Below, piece by piece: positions 38,662-47,767 of a DNA stretch of 64,000 bases. The stretch lies in contig NZ_JAGE01000001.1 in the NCBI RefSeq assembly GCF_000526495.1, positions 2,848,001 through 2,912,000 on the forward strand. The letters run 5' to 3'. Every line of letters begins with the position of its first letter. Position 1 is the stretch's first letter. The translations under genes and the position numbers were made by a program. This DNA is from Ruminiclostridium josui JCM 17888. Its GTDB lineage: Bacteria; Bacillota; Clostridia; Acetivibrionales; DSM-1351. The notes beneath the pieces were generated by a model, which saw nothing but the letters and a program-made list of their open reading frames with translations, did not search any database and was not told the origin of the DNA.

Positions 38662-39759
38662 ATGATTTATAAAAAATACGGTAACACAGGCAAGGAAATA
38701 TCTGCAATAGGTTTTGGAGGTATGAGGTTTCCTAAAACCGGAGATAGCTACGACTATGATAAATGTGCAGAGATAGTAGTACATGCAAATGAACTTGGTG
38801 TAAACTATTTTGATACTGCACCGGGATATAATGATGACCATAGTGAATTTATTATGTCCCATGCTTTTAAAAACATGAAAAAGCCATTCTATGTTTCAAC
38901 TAAAAGCAGCCAAAAAGATGGCTCAAAATTACGTGAGCAGCTTGAGACATCTTTAAAGAGAATGAATCTTGAAAAGATTAATTTTTTCCATATATGGTGT
39001 ATCCTGAGTCTTGACGACTATAGAAGCAGGATGGTAAAAGGCGGTGCTTATGAGGCTGCCCTAAAGGCAAAAGAAGAAGGACTTATAGAACATATTGTAT
39101 TCTCAACCCATTGTACAGGAGACGAGATTGAAACAATAGTAAATGAAGGCTGCTTCGAAGGAATGACTGTGGGTTACAATATACTTAACTTCCCGTTCAG
39201 GCAAAAAGGTTTAGAAGCTGGTTATAAAAAGGGACTGGGTATAGCTACAATGAATCCCCTTGGAGGAGGTCTGATTCCTCAAAAGGCTGATTATTTTGAT
39301 TTTATCAGAAGTGAAGACGACAAAAACGTAGTTGATGCTGCTTTAAGGTTTAATGCTTCCCATGATGAAATAACCACCGTATTAGCCGGAATGAGCAGTA
39401 TTGAAGAGGTAGTTCAAAATTGCAAAGTTGGCGATAATCTGGTTAAAATTGAGCAAAGTAAATTAAAGGAAATTGAAGGTAGACTCTTTAATTCCATGGA
39501 TAAACTTTGCACAGGCTGCCGTTATTGTGAATACTGTCCAAAGAAAATACCTGTGTCAAAATATATGCTGTCATATAACAACCATATTCTTGGTAATACT
39601 CAGGAGGTTTTGAACAACATTAAATACCATTGGGGAATCAAGCAGGAGGATGTTAACAATTGTATAGAATGTGGCTTGTGCGAAAGAAAATGCACACAGC
39701 ACTTGCCAATAATAAACAGGTTAAAAGAAATTAGTGCATTTGAAGATGCAAGTAAATAA
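38662..39759 (+). CDS. Aldo/keto reductase with C-terminal ferredoxin-type cysteines
   Basis: A 365-residue protein: an aldo/keto reductase barrel (~1-270) beginning KKYGNTGKEISAIGFGGMRF, with the catalytic-region NYFDTAPGYN, then a C-terminal segment (~280-365) with CTGCRYCEYCP and CIECGLCERKC. The latter should hold [4Fe-4S] clusters, so electrons may come from ferredoxin as well as NAD(P)H. Substrate is unknown. It is a stand-alone unit ending at a strong terminator. Confidence 0.9.
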   Translation: MIYKKYGNTGKEISAIGFGGMRFPKTGDSYDYDKCAEIVVHANELGVNYFDTAPGYNDDHSEFIMSHAFKNMKKPFYVSTKSSQKDGSKLREQLETSLKRMNLEKINFFHIWCILSLDDYRSRMVKGGAYEAALKAKEEGLIEHIVFSTHCTGDEIETIVNEGCFEGMTVGYNILNFPFRQKGLEAGYKKGLGIATMNPLGGGLIPQKADYFDFIRSEDDKNVVDAALRFNASHDEITTVLAGMSSIEEVVQNCKVGDNLVKIEQSKLKEIEGRLFNSMDKLCTGCRYCEYCPKKIPVSKYMLSYNNHILGNTQEVLNNIKYHWGIKQEDVNNCIECGLCERKCTQHLPIINRLKEISAFEDASK

Positions 39760-39801
39760 GTTAATTTTACCATCAAACTTGATAACTAAGCTAACCCGTA
39801 T

Positions 39802-39849
39802 AAAATCAGCAGATTGCAAAAATATAATATTACAATCTGCTGATTTTTT
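39802..39849 (+). terminator. Strong terminator after the aldo/keto reductase gene
   Basis: AAAATCAGCAGATTG (39802-39816) pairs perfectly with CAATCTGCTGATTTT (39833-39847), followed by T residues. Confidence 0.92.
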
Positions 39850-40048
39850 GTATTCTTTTAACGAAATATCCTAATAATTCCTTGAAATAAATTCCAAAAA
39901 CCTTATTTATAACTTAATTTCAGATATTGTATTTCTATATAAACATTGGCAGAAGGAATTCCTCTGGCTAGAATTATATTGTCAAAAAAATAACAATGAT
40001 AGCTGATAAGTAAATGCACTTTACAAGTACTTGAGGAGGGAAAACAAA

Positions 40049-40522
40049 ATGGATGATTGCAAATGCAGTCTGGTTGACGGGATTTTAAACAAGTATGACA
40101 ACAATAAATCGAACCTGATAGCGATTTTACAGGAAATCCAGAATGAATACAAATATTTGCCCGAGGATGTTTTGAATTACGTAGCTGGAAAGCTGGAGAT
40201 TAATCTCTCAAAGATATTCAGTGTAGCTACTTTTTACGAAAACTTTTCTTTGGTACCTAAAGGAAAATACATAATAAAGGTATGTGACGGTACAGCGTGT
40301 CACGTTAGAAAATCAATTCCTATTTTAAATGCAATGAGAAAAGAACTGGGTCTGTCTGAAAGCAAACACACTACAGATGACAAGCTGTTTACAGTTGAAA
40401 CAGTTTCCTGCTTGGGGGCCTGCGGATTAGCCCCGGTTATTACAATAAATGATAAGGTATATGCAAAAATGACGCCGGATTCAACAATAGAATTAATAAA
40501 GACTTTGAGGAGTGAAGGATAA
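40049..40522 (+). CDS. hydC: HydC: NuoE-like [2Fe-2S] subunit of trimeric [FeFe]-hydrogenase
   Basis: ATG 40049 follows GAGGAGGGA; an in-frame TTG at 40031 precedes that site. The 157-residue protein is a NuoE-type subunit with cluster cysteines in CDGTACHV and CLGACGLAP. It passes electrons between the NAD(P)-binding and catalytic subunits of a soluble, probably electron-bifurcating, hydrogenase. It is first in a tight three-gene operon and overlaps the next gene by one base (TAATG). Confidence 0.93.
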   Translation: MDDCKCSLVDGILNKYDNNKSNLIAILQEIQNEYKYLPEDVLNYVAGKLEINLSKIFSVATFYENFSLVPKGKYIIKVCDGTACHVRKSIPILNAMRKELGLSESKHTTDDKLFTVETVSCLGACGLAPVITINDKVYAKMTPDSTIELIKTLRSEG

Positions 40523-42393
40523 TGAAAATTAATAATTTGCAAGAATTTAAAGCCTTTTCTGACAGGTCGGCACAGGCACTTGAAAAGCAAAAAAAGAAGG
40601 TTCTGGTGTGTGCGGGAACAGGTTGCGTAGCCGGAGGGTCATTAGAGATATACAACAGAATCAAAGAGCTTATAAATGAAAAAGGCCTTCTGGTTGATCT
40701 TGAACTGGATTACGAAAAAGAAGGAATAGGAGTAAAAAAGAGTGGCTGCCACGGTTTTTGTGAAATGGGGCCTTTGGTAAGAATAGAACCTGAAAATTAC
40801 TTGTATTTAAGAGTTCAGATAGATGATTGTGAAGAAATCGTAAACAAAACCCTTATGAATAACGAAGCTGTTGAAAGACTTATGTATACAGCGGACAACA
40901 AAGTATATAAGGCACAGGAAGACATCCCTTTCTATAAAAAGCAAACAAGAATGGTTCTGAAAAACTGTGGAAGCATCAATGCCGAATCCTTTGCAGAATA
41001 TGTTGCAAAGGGAGGCTATCAGGCCTTGGGTAAAGCATTATTCGAAATGGAGCCACAGGAAGTATGTCAGTCCATACTGGATTCCAACCTTAAAGGAAGA
41101 GGGGGCGGAGGTTATCCAGCAGGGAATAAATGGAAACAAGTATTAAAACAGAACAGCGAAATTAAATACGTTGTTTGTAACGGTGACGAGGGTGACCCTG
41201 GAGCATTCATGGACAGAAGTATAATGGAAGGTGATCCTCACGGTGTAATCGAAGGTATGACTATTGCCGGGTATGCAACCCAGAGTACTGCCGGATACAT
41301 ATATGTTAGAGCAGAATATCCTCTTGCGGTAGAAAGACTGAGGATAGCCATTGAAGACGCAAGAAAGCACGGAATGTTGGGTGAGAATATACTAAATTCC
41401 GGATTTTCATTTGATATAAACATAAACAAAGGTGCAGGGGCCTTCGTTTGCGGTGAGGGTAGTGCATTAACTGCTTCAATAGAAGGCGAAAGAGGAATGC
41501 CAAGAGTTAAGCCTCCAAGAACCGTTGAAAAAGGACTTTGGGGAAAGCCAACTGTACTAAATAATGTAGAAACATATGCAAATGTTCCTTTAATTATAAA
41601 TAATGGAAGTGAATGGTATAAAGGTATTGGGACTGAAAACAGTCCGGGTACAAAAGCATTTGCCATAACAGGTAACGTTAACAATACCGGATTAATAGAA
41701 GTTCCTATGGGAACAACCCTAAGAGAAGTAATTTTTGATATCGGAGGAGGTATCAAGAATGACAAGAAATTTAAAGCCGTTCAAATAGGAGGCCCTTCAG
41801 GAGGATGCCTCACAGAAGAACATCTGGACTTACCACTGGACTTTGATTCACTAAAAAAAGTAGGAGCAATGATAGGTTCAGGGGGACTCGTTGTAATGGA
41901 TGAAGACACCTGCATGGTTGAAGTTGCAAGGTTTTTTATGAACTTTACACAAAACGAATCCTGCGGTAAATGTGTACCATGTCGTGAAGGAACCAAGAGA
42001 ATGCTTGAAATTCTTGAAAAGATAGTAAACGGAAAAGGTACTAAAGAAGACCTTGATTTACTTGAGGAACTGGCAGATACCATAAGCAGTACGGCATTAT
42101 GCGGATTGGGTAAGTCAGCTGCAAGCCCTGTTGTAGGTACATTGAAGTATTTCAGAGAAGAATATTTGGAACATGTTATAGATAAGAAGTGCAAAACACA
42201 TACCTGTAAGGCTTTGGCTTCTATAGTTATAGAAAAAGATAAATGCAAGGGCTGCAGTAAGTGTGCCAGAATATGTCCTGTTCAGGCAATTGAAGGAAAG
42301 ATTAAGGAGCCGTATACAATTAATCAGTCAAAATGTATCAAGTGCGGTGCCTGTTTGGAAACATGTCCATTTGCAGCAATAAAGGAGGCGTAA
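40522..42393 (+). CDS. hydB: HydB: NuoF-like flavoprotein subunit of trimeric [FeFe]-hydrogenase
   Basis: The 623-residue subunit has an N-terminal [2Fe-2S] thioredoxin-like domain (~30-120; CAGTGCVAGG, CHGFCEMGP), an NADH/FMN domain (~150-400; GRGGGGYPAGNKWK, CNGDEGDPGAF) and an SLBB-type region. The NuoF [4Fe-4S] motif CGKCVPCREG follows, and at the end two ferredoxin motifs (CKGCSKCARICP, CIKCGACLETCP). The FMN site is where NAD(P)H and ferredoxin electrons are merged or split in bifurcating hydrogenases. The bifurcating mode is family knowledge, not shown by the sequence. Confidence 0.94.
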   Translation: MKINNLQEFKAFSDRSAQALEKQKKKVLVCAGTGCVAGGSLEIYNRIKELINEKGLLVDLELDYEKEGIGVKKSGCHGFCEMGPLVRIEPENYLYLRVQIDDCEEIVNKTLMNNEAVERLMYTADNKVYKAQEDIPFYKKQTRMVLKNCGSINAESFAEYVAKGGYQALGKALFEMEPQEVCQSILDSNLKGRGGGGYPAGNKWKQVLKQNSEIKYVVCNGDEGDPGAFMDRSIMEGDPHGVIEGMTIAGYATQSTAGYIYVRAEYPLAVERLRIAIEDARKHGMLGENILNSGFSFDININKGAGAFVCGEGSALTASIEGERGMPRVKPPRTVEKGLWGKPTVLNNVETYANVPLIINNGSEWYKGIGTENSPGTKAFAITGNVNNTGLIEVPMGTTLREVIFDIGGGIKNDKKFKAVQIGGPSGGCLTEEHLDLPLDFDSLKKVGAMIGSGGLVVMDEDTCMVEVARFFMNFTQNESCGKCVPCREGTKRMLEILEKIVNGKGTKEDLDLLEELADTISSTALCGLGKSAASPVVGTLKYFREEYLEHVIDKKCKTHTCKALASIVIEKDKCKGCSKCARICPVQAIEGKIKEPYTINQSKCIKCGACLETCPFAAIKEA

Positions 42394-42399
42394 ATAACA

Positions 42400-44079
42400 A
42401 TGGGAACTATGATAATTGACGGACAGATGGTTGAATATACCGATGAAAAAAATATACTGGCAGTAATAAGAAAAGCAGGTATTGAGCTTCCGACCTTCTG
42501 CTACCACTCAGAGCTCAGTGTTTACGGTGCGTGCAGAATGTGTATGGTTGAAGATAAATGGGGCGGCACCATAACCTCATGTTCAACGCCTCCAAAGGAT
42601 GGAATGGAGGTATGGACAAATACAGATAAGCTTAAAAAACACAGAAAAATGATATTGGAGCTTCTTCTTGCAAACCATGACAGAGATTGTACAACCTGTG
42701 AAAAGAGCGGAAGATGCAAGCTTCAGGAAATAGCTTTAAAAGTTGGAGTAAAGAAAATAAGGTTTGGACAAGAAAAGAAAGAAATGCCTATAGATGATCT
42801 TGGTCCATCGATAATCAGAAATCCAAACAAGTGTATACTTTGTGGAGACTGTGTAAGAGCTTGTCAGGAAATTCAAGGTGTAGGGGTACTGGATTTTGCT
42901 TACAGAGGATCAAATCTTCAGGTAACAACTGCATTTAATAAATCATTGCAGGAAGTGGATTGCGTTAACTGTGGTCAGTGCAGGGTTGTTTGTCCTACCG
43001 GAGCATTAATGATAAAGAAAGATATTGACAGAGCATATGAGGCACTTCAGAACAAAAATAAGCGTGTAATAGCTCAGATAGCTCCCGCAGTACGTGTTGC
43101 AATCGGAGAAGATTTCGGACTTCAACCTGGTGAGATTTCAATGGGTAAGATTGTAGCAGCACTTAGAAAGTTGGGCTTTGATCAGGTATTTGACACTGCT
43201 GTTGGCGCTGACTTGACTGTTATAGAAGAAGCGGAAGAACTCATGGATAGAATTCAGAGAAAAGAAAAGCTGCCTTTGTTCAGTTCATGCTGCCCTGCTT
43301 GGTTTAAATACGCAGAGCAAAAACATCCTGAACTTATGGAAAATGTGTCTTCATGTCTGTCTCCACAGCAGATGTTCGGAGCAGTTATAAAGGAACAGCT
43401 TAAAAAGGAACAGTCTTCTGATGAAAAAGAGAATATTGTAATTGCAATAATGCCGTGTACTGCAAAAAAATATGAAGCTGCAAGACCTGAAAATGCAATA
43501 AACGGTGAAAGACAGGTGGATATGGTTATAACCACACAGGAGTTAGCAATTATGATACAGGAAAACGGTATTGTGTTTAATGAACTTGAAGACGAAGCCG
43601 TTGACATGCCTTTCGGATTTACCAGTGGAGCAGGTGTAATATTCGGTGTCAGCGGAGGTGTATCCGAGGCAGTACTTCGTTACTATTATAAGGAAAGAAA
43701 CGCTTCAACCCTGAAAAGTATTTCATATTCAGGAGTGAGAGGTATGGAAGGTGTTAAGGAAGCAACAGCTGAAATTGACGGAAGAATAGTAAGAATTGGA
43801 GTAGTTCACGGTCTTAAAAATGCTGAAAAACTTATTAGAAAAATTAAAAAAGGTGAAGAAAAATTCGATTTTATTGAAGTAATGGCTTGTCCTGGAGGTT
43901 GTATAGGCGGTGCGGGACAGCCGATTCCACAGAATGAAAATGTAAGAAAATTAAGAGCAAAAGGTATATACAAGGTAGATAAGTCTTTACCCATCAAACG
44001 TTCTGATGACAATCCTACTATAGATGCTTTGTATAATGGCATTCTAAACAGTAACAGACATATTCTTCACAGAGACTAA
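42400..44079 (+). CDS. hydA: HydA: catalytic [FeFe]-hydrogenase subunit
   Basis: The 559-residue protein has a [2Fe-2S] domain (CYHSELSVYGACRMC), a His-ligated cluster segment (HDRDCTTCEKSGRC), two [4Fe-4S] motifs (CILCGDCVRACQ, CVNCGQCRVVCP) and the H-cluster domain. H-cluster signatures are SSCCPAW (Cys297/298), MPCTAKKYE (Cys353) and MACPGGCIGGAGQP (Cys497/501). The first signature starts with Ser rather than the more usual Thr; the proton-relay Cys is kept. It reduces protons to H2 or the reverse. A terminator 22 bases downstream closes the operon. Confidence 0.95.
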   Translation: MGTMIIDGQMVEYTDEKNILAVIRKAGIELPTFCYHSELSVYGACRMCMVEDKWGGTITSCSTPPKDGMEVWTNTDKLKKHRKMILELLLANHDRDCTTCEKSGRCKLQEIALKVGVKKIRFGQEKKEMPIDDLGPSIIRNPNKCILCGDCVRACQEIQGVGVLDFAYRGSNLQVTTAFNKSLQEVDCVNCGQCRVVCPTGALMIKKDIDRAYEALQNKNKRVIAQIAPAVRVAIGEDFGLQPGEISMGKIVAALRKLGFDQVFDTAVGADLTVIEEAEELMDRIQRKEKLPLFSSCCPAWFKYAEQKHPELMENVSSCLSPQQMFGAVIKEQLKKEQSSDEKENIVIAIMPCTAKKYEAARPENAINGERQVDMVITTQELAIMIQENGIVFNELEDEAVDMPFGFTSGAGVIFGVSGGVSEAVLRYYYKERNASTLKSISYSGVRGMEGVKEATAEIDGRIVRIGVVHGLKNAEKLIRKIKKGEEKFDFIEVMACPGGCIGGAGQPIPQNENVRKLRAKGIYKVDKSLPIKRSDDNPTIDALYNGILNSNRHILHRD

Positions 44080-44101
44080 GAAACATTAAAATTATATTTT
44101 T

Positions 44102-44146
44102 ACAGATGTGGCTAAAAGATTAAAAGTCTTTGGCCTCATCTGTTTT
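44102..44146 (+). terminator. Terminator after the hydrogenase operon
   Basis: ACAGATG (44102-44108) pairs with CATCTGT (44137-44143), with further pairing of GGCTAAAAGA and TCTTTGGCC inside, then TTTT. Confidence 0.8.
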
Positions 44147-44191
44147 AAAAAAATTAATTGTTAGCCTATAAGGCAAAAGGAGGATATTATA

Positions 44192-44377
44192 ATGAATAAG
44201 GAAAATAAAATGTTGTGTGACGTAGCAGGTAATAACATTAGCATTTGCATGCAGTTAATGATGGTTGATGAAGCAAAAACCGATATGGAGTACTGCTGTA
44301 ATAGCTGCAATAAATCATACTGTGAATTAAACCCTATGGTTTTAGGTATGGTACCCGCATTTTCAGGACGTAAATAG
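44192..44377 (+). CDS. Small cysteine-rich protein, unknown function
   Basis: A 61-residue protein with a strong AAAAGGAGG site. It has six cysteines, four clustered in YCCNSCNKSYCE, suggesting metal binding. I recognise no family. It lies between the hydrogenase operon terminator and the promoter of the sensory hydrogenase unit, so it may be expressed alone. Confidence 0.65.
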   Translation: MNKENKMLCDVAGNNISICMQLMMVDEAKTDMEYCCNSCNKSYCELNPMVLGMVPAFSGRK

Positions 44378-44439
44378 GCTATAGGCTTAAGAATAAAGAC
44401 CTTCATACATATAATTAGATTTTTAGTAGCTAAATGGAT

Positions 44440-44468
44440 TTGACATAAAAAATTATATAATTTAAAAT
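44440..44468 (+). promoter_or_regulatory. Sigma-A promoter for the sensory-hydrogenase unit
   Basis: TTGACA (44440-44445), a 17-base spacer and TAAAAT (44463-44468) lie about 40 bases before the start of the [2Fe-2S] protein gene. Confidence 0.65.
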
Positions 44469-44508
44469 TATATTGTTATTTGTTTAACAAACATAGGCGG
44501 TGGAATAT

Positions 44509-44769
44509 ATGCTTGATATATATGTTTGCGTTGGTAGTTCCTGCCATCTCAAGGGATCTTATCAGATAATTAACTGCTTTCAAAGAATGATTAAGGAAAA
44601 CAATCTTGAAAGTAAAGTTGAGTTAAAAGCATCCTTTTGCATGGGACATTGCACAACAGGTGTTTGCGTTAAAATAGGCGATACTTTTTATAGTGATGTA
44701 GGCGCAATAAATGCTGAAAGTTTCTTTAATGAGAAAGTATTTAACACAATTGAAGGCAAGAAGGCATAG
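44509..44769 (+). CDS. Thioredoxin-like [2Fe-2S] ferredoxin
   Basis: The start is ATG 44509; the in-frame GTG at 44500 lies inside the GGCGGTGG site. The 86-residue protein has CVGSSCHLKG and CMGHCTTGVCV, the four-cysteine pattern of NuoE-like [2Fe-2S] domains. It probably carries electrons for, or from, the sensory hydrogenase encoded next. Confidence 0.88.
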   Translation: MLDIYVCVGSSCHLKGSYQIINCFQRMIKENNLESKVELKASFCMGHCTTGVCVKIGDTFYSDVGAINAESFFNEKVFNTIEGKKA

Positions 44770-44855
44770 TGCAAATTATCTCAAATTACATAGGACTACA
44801 GACATAAATATACTACTAACTGCATAAGAGCCGTCAGGGCTATGGAGGCGACTTT

Positions 44856-46580
44856 ATGAGCATAATTCAATTTAAAGAAGCGAACTGTAAAAACTGTTAT
44901 AAATGTATACGAAGCTGCCCTGTAAACGCTATTGCATTTAAAAACGAACAGGCTGAAATCATACATGACGAGTGTATGCTTTGTGGAATTTGCCTTACGG
45001 CATGTCCTCAGAATGCAAAAAGTGTTAACAGTGATGTTGAAAAAGTTAAAAAGTTTATACAGAAACGTGAAAAAGTTTATGTGAGTCTTGCACCTTCATT
45101 TATTTCTGCATTTGACCATGATGAAAAGTGGATTTATTATGCCCTGAAAAAGCTCGGATTTACACATATAGAAGGAACAGCCAATGGTGCTTATCAGGTA
45201 TCAAGGCAGTATGAAAGTCTTTTGAAGCAGAAGCAGATGAAAAACATCATAACCAGCTGCTGCTCATCAATAATATTATTAATAGAAAAATATTATCCTC
45301 AGCTCTTGGATCAGCTTGCTCCGGTAGTTTCTCCCATGATAGCTCATGCTAAAATGCTCAGGGAAACATATGGACAAAGAATAAGAGTTGTATTTATAGG
45401 ACCTTGTATTTCAAAGAAAGAAGAATATAATGACCTTCAAAATGACAGTCAAATTGATGCTGTACTAACTTTTGATGATTTGGATAAGTGGTTTGAGGAA
45501 GAAGGCCTGTATGAGTCAGATGAAATTATTGACGGTATAAAAGGCTTTGATACATCAGCGAGAATATATCCCATACCTGGCGGTATCTTAAAAACTATTG
45601 ACAGAAAATACAAGAAAAATTACAGATCTATTAGTGTAGATGGTGTTGAACGATGCATGGATGTTCTCCAATCCATAGTAGAAGGTGATATTGAAAATTA
45701 TTTCATTGAAATGAGCAGCTGCAAAGGAGGCTGCTTGGGGGGGCCATGCATGAAACATGTACCTGGAGGATTTCTCACTGCAAGAGAGAGACTTTTAAAC
45801 TATGCAAAAAGGACAGGAATTCAAACGAATTCGGCGCTGACAAACTCTGTAATGGCTTTGACTAAGGTTGATTTAAAGAAGAAATTCGTTGACAGGTCAA
45901 AGAAACTGGAAGTACCGTCAGAGGCAGTAATACAAGGTATATTAAATAGTATTGGAAAATTCAGTAAGGATAAAGAGCTAAACTGCGGAGCTTGTGGTTA
46001 TCATTCCTGCAGAGAAAAGGCTATAGCCGTATTCCACGGAAAGGCACAGGTTCATATGTGTCTGCCCTATATGAGAGAAAGGGCAGAGTCTATTTCAAAT
46101 ATTATTATAAATTATACACCATATGCAATTTTTGCTCTGGATGAGAGCCTTAAAATACAAGAGCTTAACAAGTCTGCCCAACAGATGTTCAACCTGGGAG
46201 CCAGAAACATGAATGGAAAGAGTATTTTGGAGATACTCCCCTGTGATGGCTTTGAACAGGTGTTGGAAGGTGCTGAAAATGTGTATGATGAAAAATATGT
46301 TTATGAAAAATACGGTATGGTGGTAAAGCAGTCCATTATAAACGTAAAACAGCATAATACTGTTATAGTTATAATAAATGATATCACTAAAGAGGAGGCC
46401 CAGAGGCAGAAAATTCTGGAAAGTCGTTCTCAGAATATAGATATTGCTCAAAAAATTATGGAAAAACAGATGACGGTGGCTCAGGAAATCGCCAGTCTGC
46501 TTGGTGAAACTACTGCAGAAACAAAGGTGGCTTTAACCAAGCTTAAAAAATCAATTATGTCAGAGATGGGTGAATTATAG
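44856..46580 (+). CDS. hydS: HydS-type sensory [FeFe]-hydrogenase with PAS domain
   Basis: The 574-residue protein has two N-terminal [4Fe-4S] motifs (CKNCYKCIRSCP, CMLCGICLTACP) and an H-cluster domain with divergent signatures: TSCCSS (Cys135/136, Ser instead of Pro), GPCISKKEE and SSCKGGCLGGP. A further Fe-S motif follows (CGACGYHSC, near 375-400), then a PAS domain (~415-515) and a helical tail. This layout matches the proposed sensory group C hydrogenases, thought to sense H2 or redox state. It is followed with a one-base overlap by a PP2C-type phosphatase, its likely output. Confidence 0.88.
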   Translation: MSIIQFKEANCKNCYKCIRSCPVNAIAFKNEQAEIIHDECMLCGICLTACPQNAKSVNSDVEKVKKFIQKREKVYVSLAPSFISAFDHDEKWIYYALKKLGFTHIEGTANGAYQVSRQYESLLKQKQMKNIITSCCSSIILLIEKYYPQLLDQLAPVVSPMIAHAKMLRETYGQRIRVVFIGPCISKKEEYNDLQNDSQIDAVLTFDDLDKWFEEEGLYESDEIIDGIKGFDTSARIYPIPGGILKTIDRKYKKNYRSISVDGVERCMDVLQSIVEGDIENYFIEMSSCKGGCLGGPCMKHVPGGFLTARERLLNYAKRTGIQTNSALTNSVMALTKVDLKKKFVDRSKKLEVPSEAVIQGILNSIGKFSKDKELNCGACGYHSCREKAIAVFHGKAQVHMCLPYMRERAESISNIIINYTPYAIFALDESLKIQELNKSAQQMFNLGARNMNGKSILEILPCDGFEQVLEGAENVYDEKYVYEKYGMVVKQSIINVKQHNTVIVIINDITKEEAQRQKILESRSQNIDIAQKIMEKQMTVAQEIASLLGETTAETKVALTKLKKSIMSEMGEL

Positions 46581-47752
46581 TGAGCCTATATATTGATGTA
46601 AGTTACGAAAGTATAAATAAATATAGAGAAGAATTATGCGGAGACAAGGTTGAAATTATTAGAAGCCCCGATTCCGTTGTAGTGGTTTTGGCAGACGGAC
46701 TTGGAAGCGGTGTGAAGGCAAATATTCTTGCAACTCTGACATCAAAAATAATAGGTACAATTATGTCAAATGGTCTGGATATAGAAGAGGCTGTTAATAC
46801 GGTAGCCAAAACTCTTCCTGTTTGTAAGGAGAGAGGGGTTGCATATTCAACTTTCTCCATAATACAGATATTTAATAATGGTGAAGGATACTTGGCCGAG
46901 TTTGATAATCCTTCTGTAGTAAGGCTGCGAAAAGGTAAAATAATGAGCCTGGAGACAGAAAGCAGGGTTGTTAATGATAAACTCATAAAAGAAGCCAGGT
47001 TTAAAGTCAGTCCTGATGACTTGTTTGTAATGATAAGCGACGGAGTTATTCATGCCGGCATAGGTCAGACATTAAATCTTGGGTGGCAGTGGGAAAATGT
47101 CAGTGATTACATACAAAGGACCTATAAAAAGGATGCATCTTCTAAGACACTTGCAAAACTTCTTTTGGCAGCCTGTGACAACCTTTATTCCCATGAACCC
47201 GGCGATGACACTACGGTTGTTACTCTTAAAGCAAAAAAACCTGTGAAGCTGAACCTGATGATAGGACCGCCTGTGGATTCTTCACGAGATGAGGAGATTG
47301 TATCTCGATTTATAGCAAACGAGGGGAAAAAAGTAATTTGTGGAGGTACTACTTCTCAGATTGTTGCCAGAGTTTTAGGAAAGGAAATTAAGACGTCAAT
47401 AGAATACTTTAATCCTGCGGTTCCTCCTACAGCAGAGATAGAAGGTATTAACCTGACTACAGAGGGAGTACTTACCCTTAGAAAAACACTTGATTTGCTT
47501 AAAGCCTGCGTATCGCCTGAAAGTGGTATGGGAGATATGCTGAAACTTAATAAAAAGGATGGTGCTTCAAGGCTTGCAAAAATGCTCCTTGAGGAGAGTA
47601 CAAGTATATATTTTTTTGTTGGAAGAGCAATGAATCCTGCACATCAGAATCCTGAATTTCCACTCAATATGGGAATGAAATTCAAGCTGGTGGAAGAACT
47701 GGCCGCATTGCTTACACAAACGGGAAAACATATAAGTATAGAGTATTGCTAG
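46580..47752 (+). CDS. PP2C/SpoIIE-type serine phosphatase
   Basis: GTG 46580 overlaps the hydS stop by one base. The 390-residue protein has an N-terminal PP2C-type phosphatase domain (~1-215) with metal-binding VVLADGLGSGVKAN and GDDTTVVTL. The C-terminal half (~220-390) is not recognised. Coupling to hydS implies that the phosphatase conveys the hydrogenase signal by dephosphorylating a partner protein; the partner is not visible. Confidence 0.87.
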   Translation: MSLYIDVSYESINKYREELCGDKVEIIRSPDSVVVVLADGLGSGVKANILATLTSKIIGTIMSNGLDIEEAVNTVAKTLPVCKERGVAYSTFSIIQIFNNGEGYLAEFDNPSVVRLRKGKIMSLETESRVVNDKLIKEARFKVSPDDLFVMISDGVIHAGIGQTLNLGWQWENVSDYIQRTYKKDASSKTLAKLLLAACDNLYSHEPGDDTTVVTLKAKKPVKLNLMIGPPVDSSRDEEIVSRFIANEGKKVICGGTTSQIVARVLGKEIKTSIEYFNPAVPPTAEIEGINLTTEGVLTLRKTLDLLKACVSPESGMGDMLKLNKKDGASRLAKMLLEESTSIYFFVGRAMNPAHQNPEFPLNMGMKFKLVEELAALLTQTGKHISIEYC

Positions 47753-47767
47753 GGAGGGGGAGCTTTC

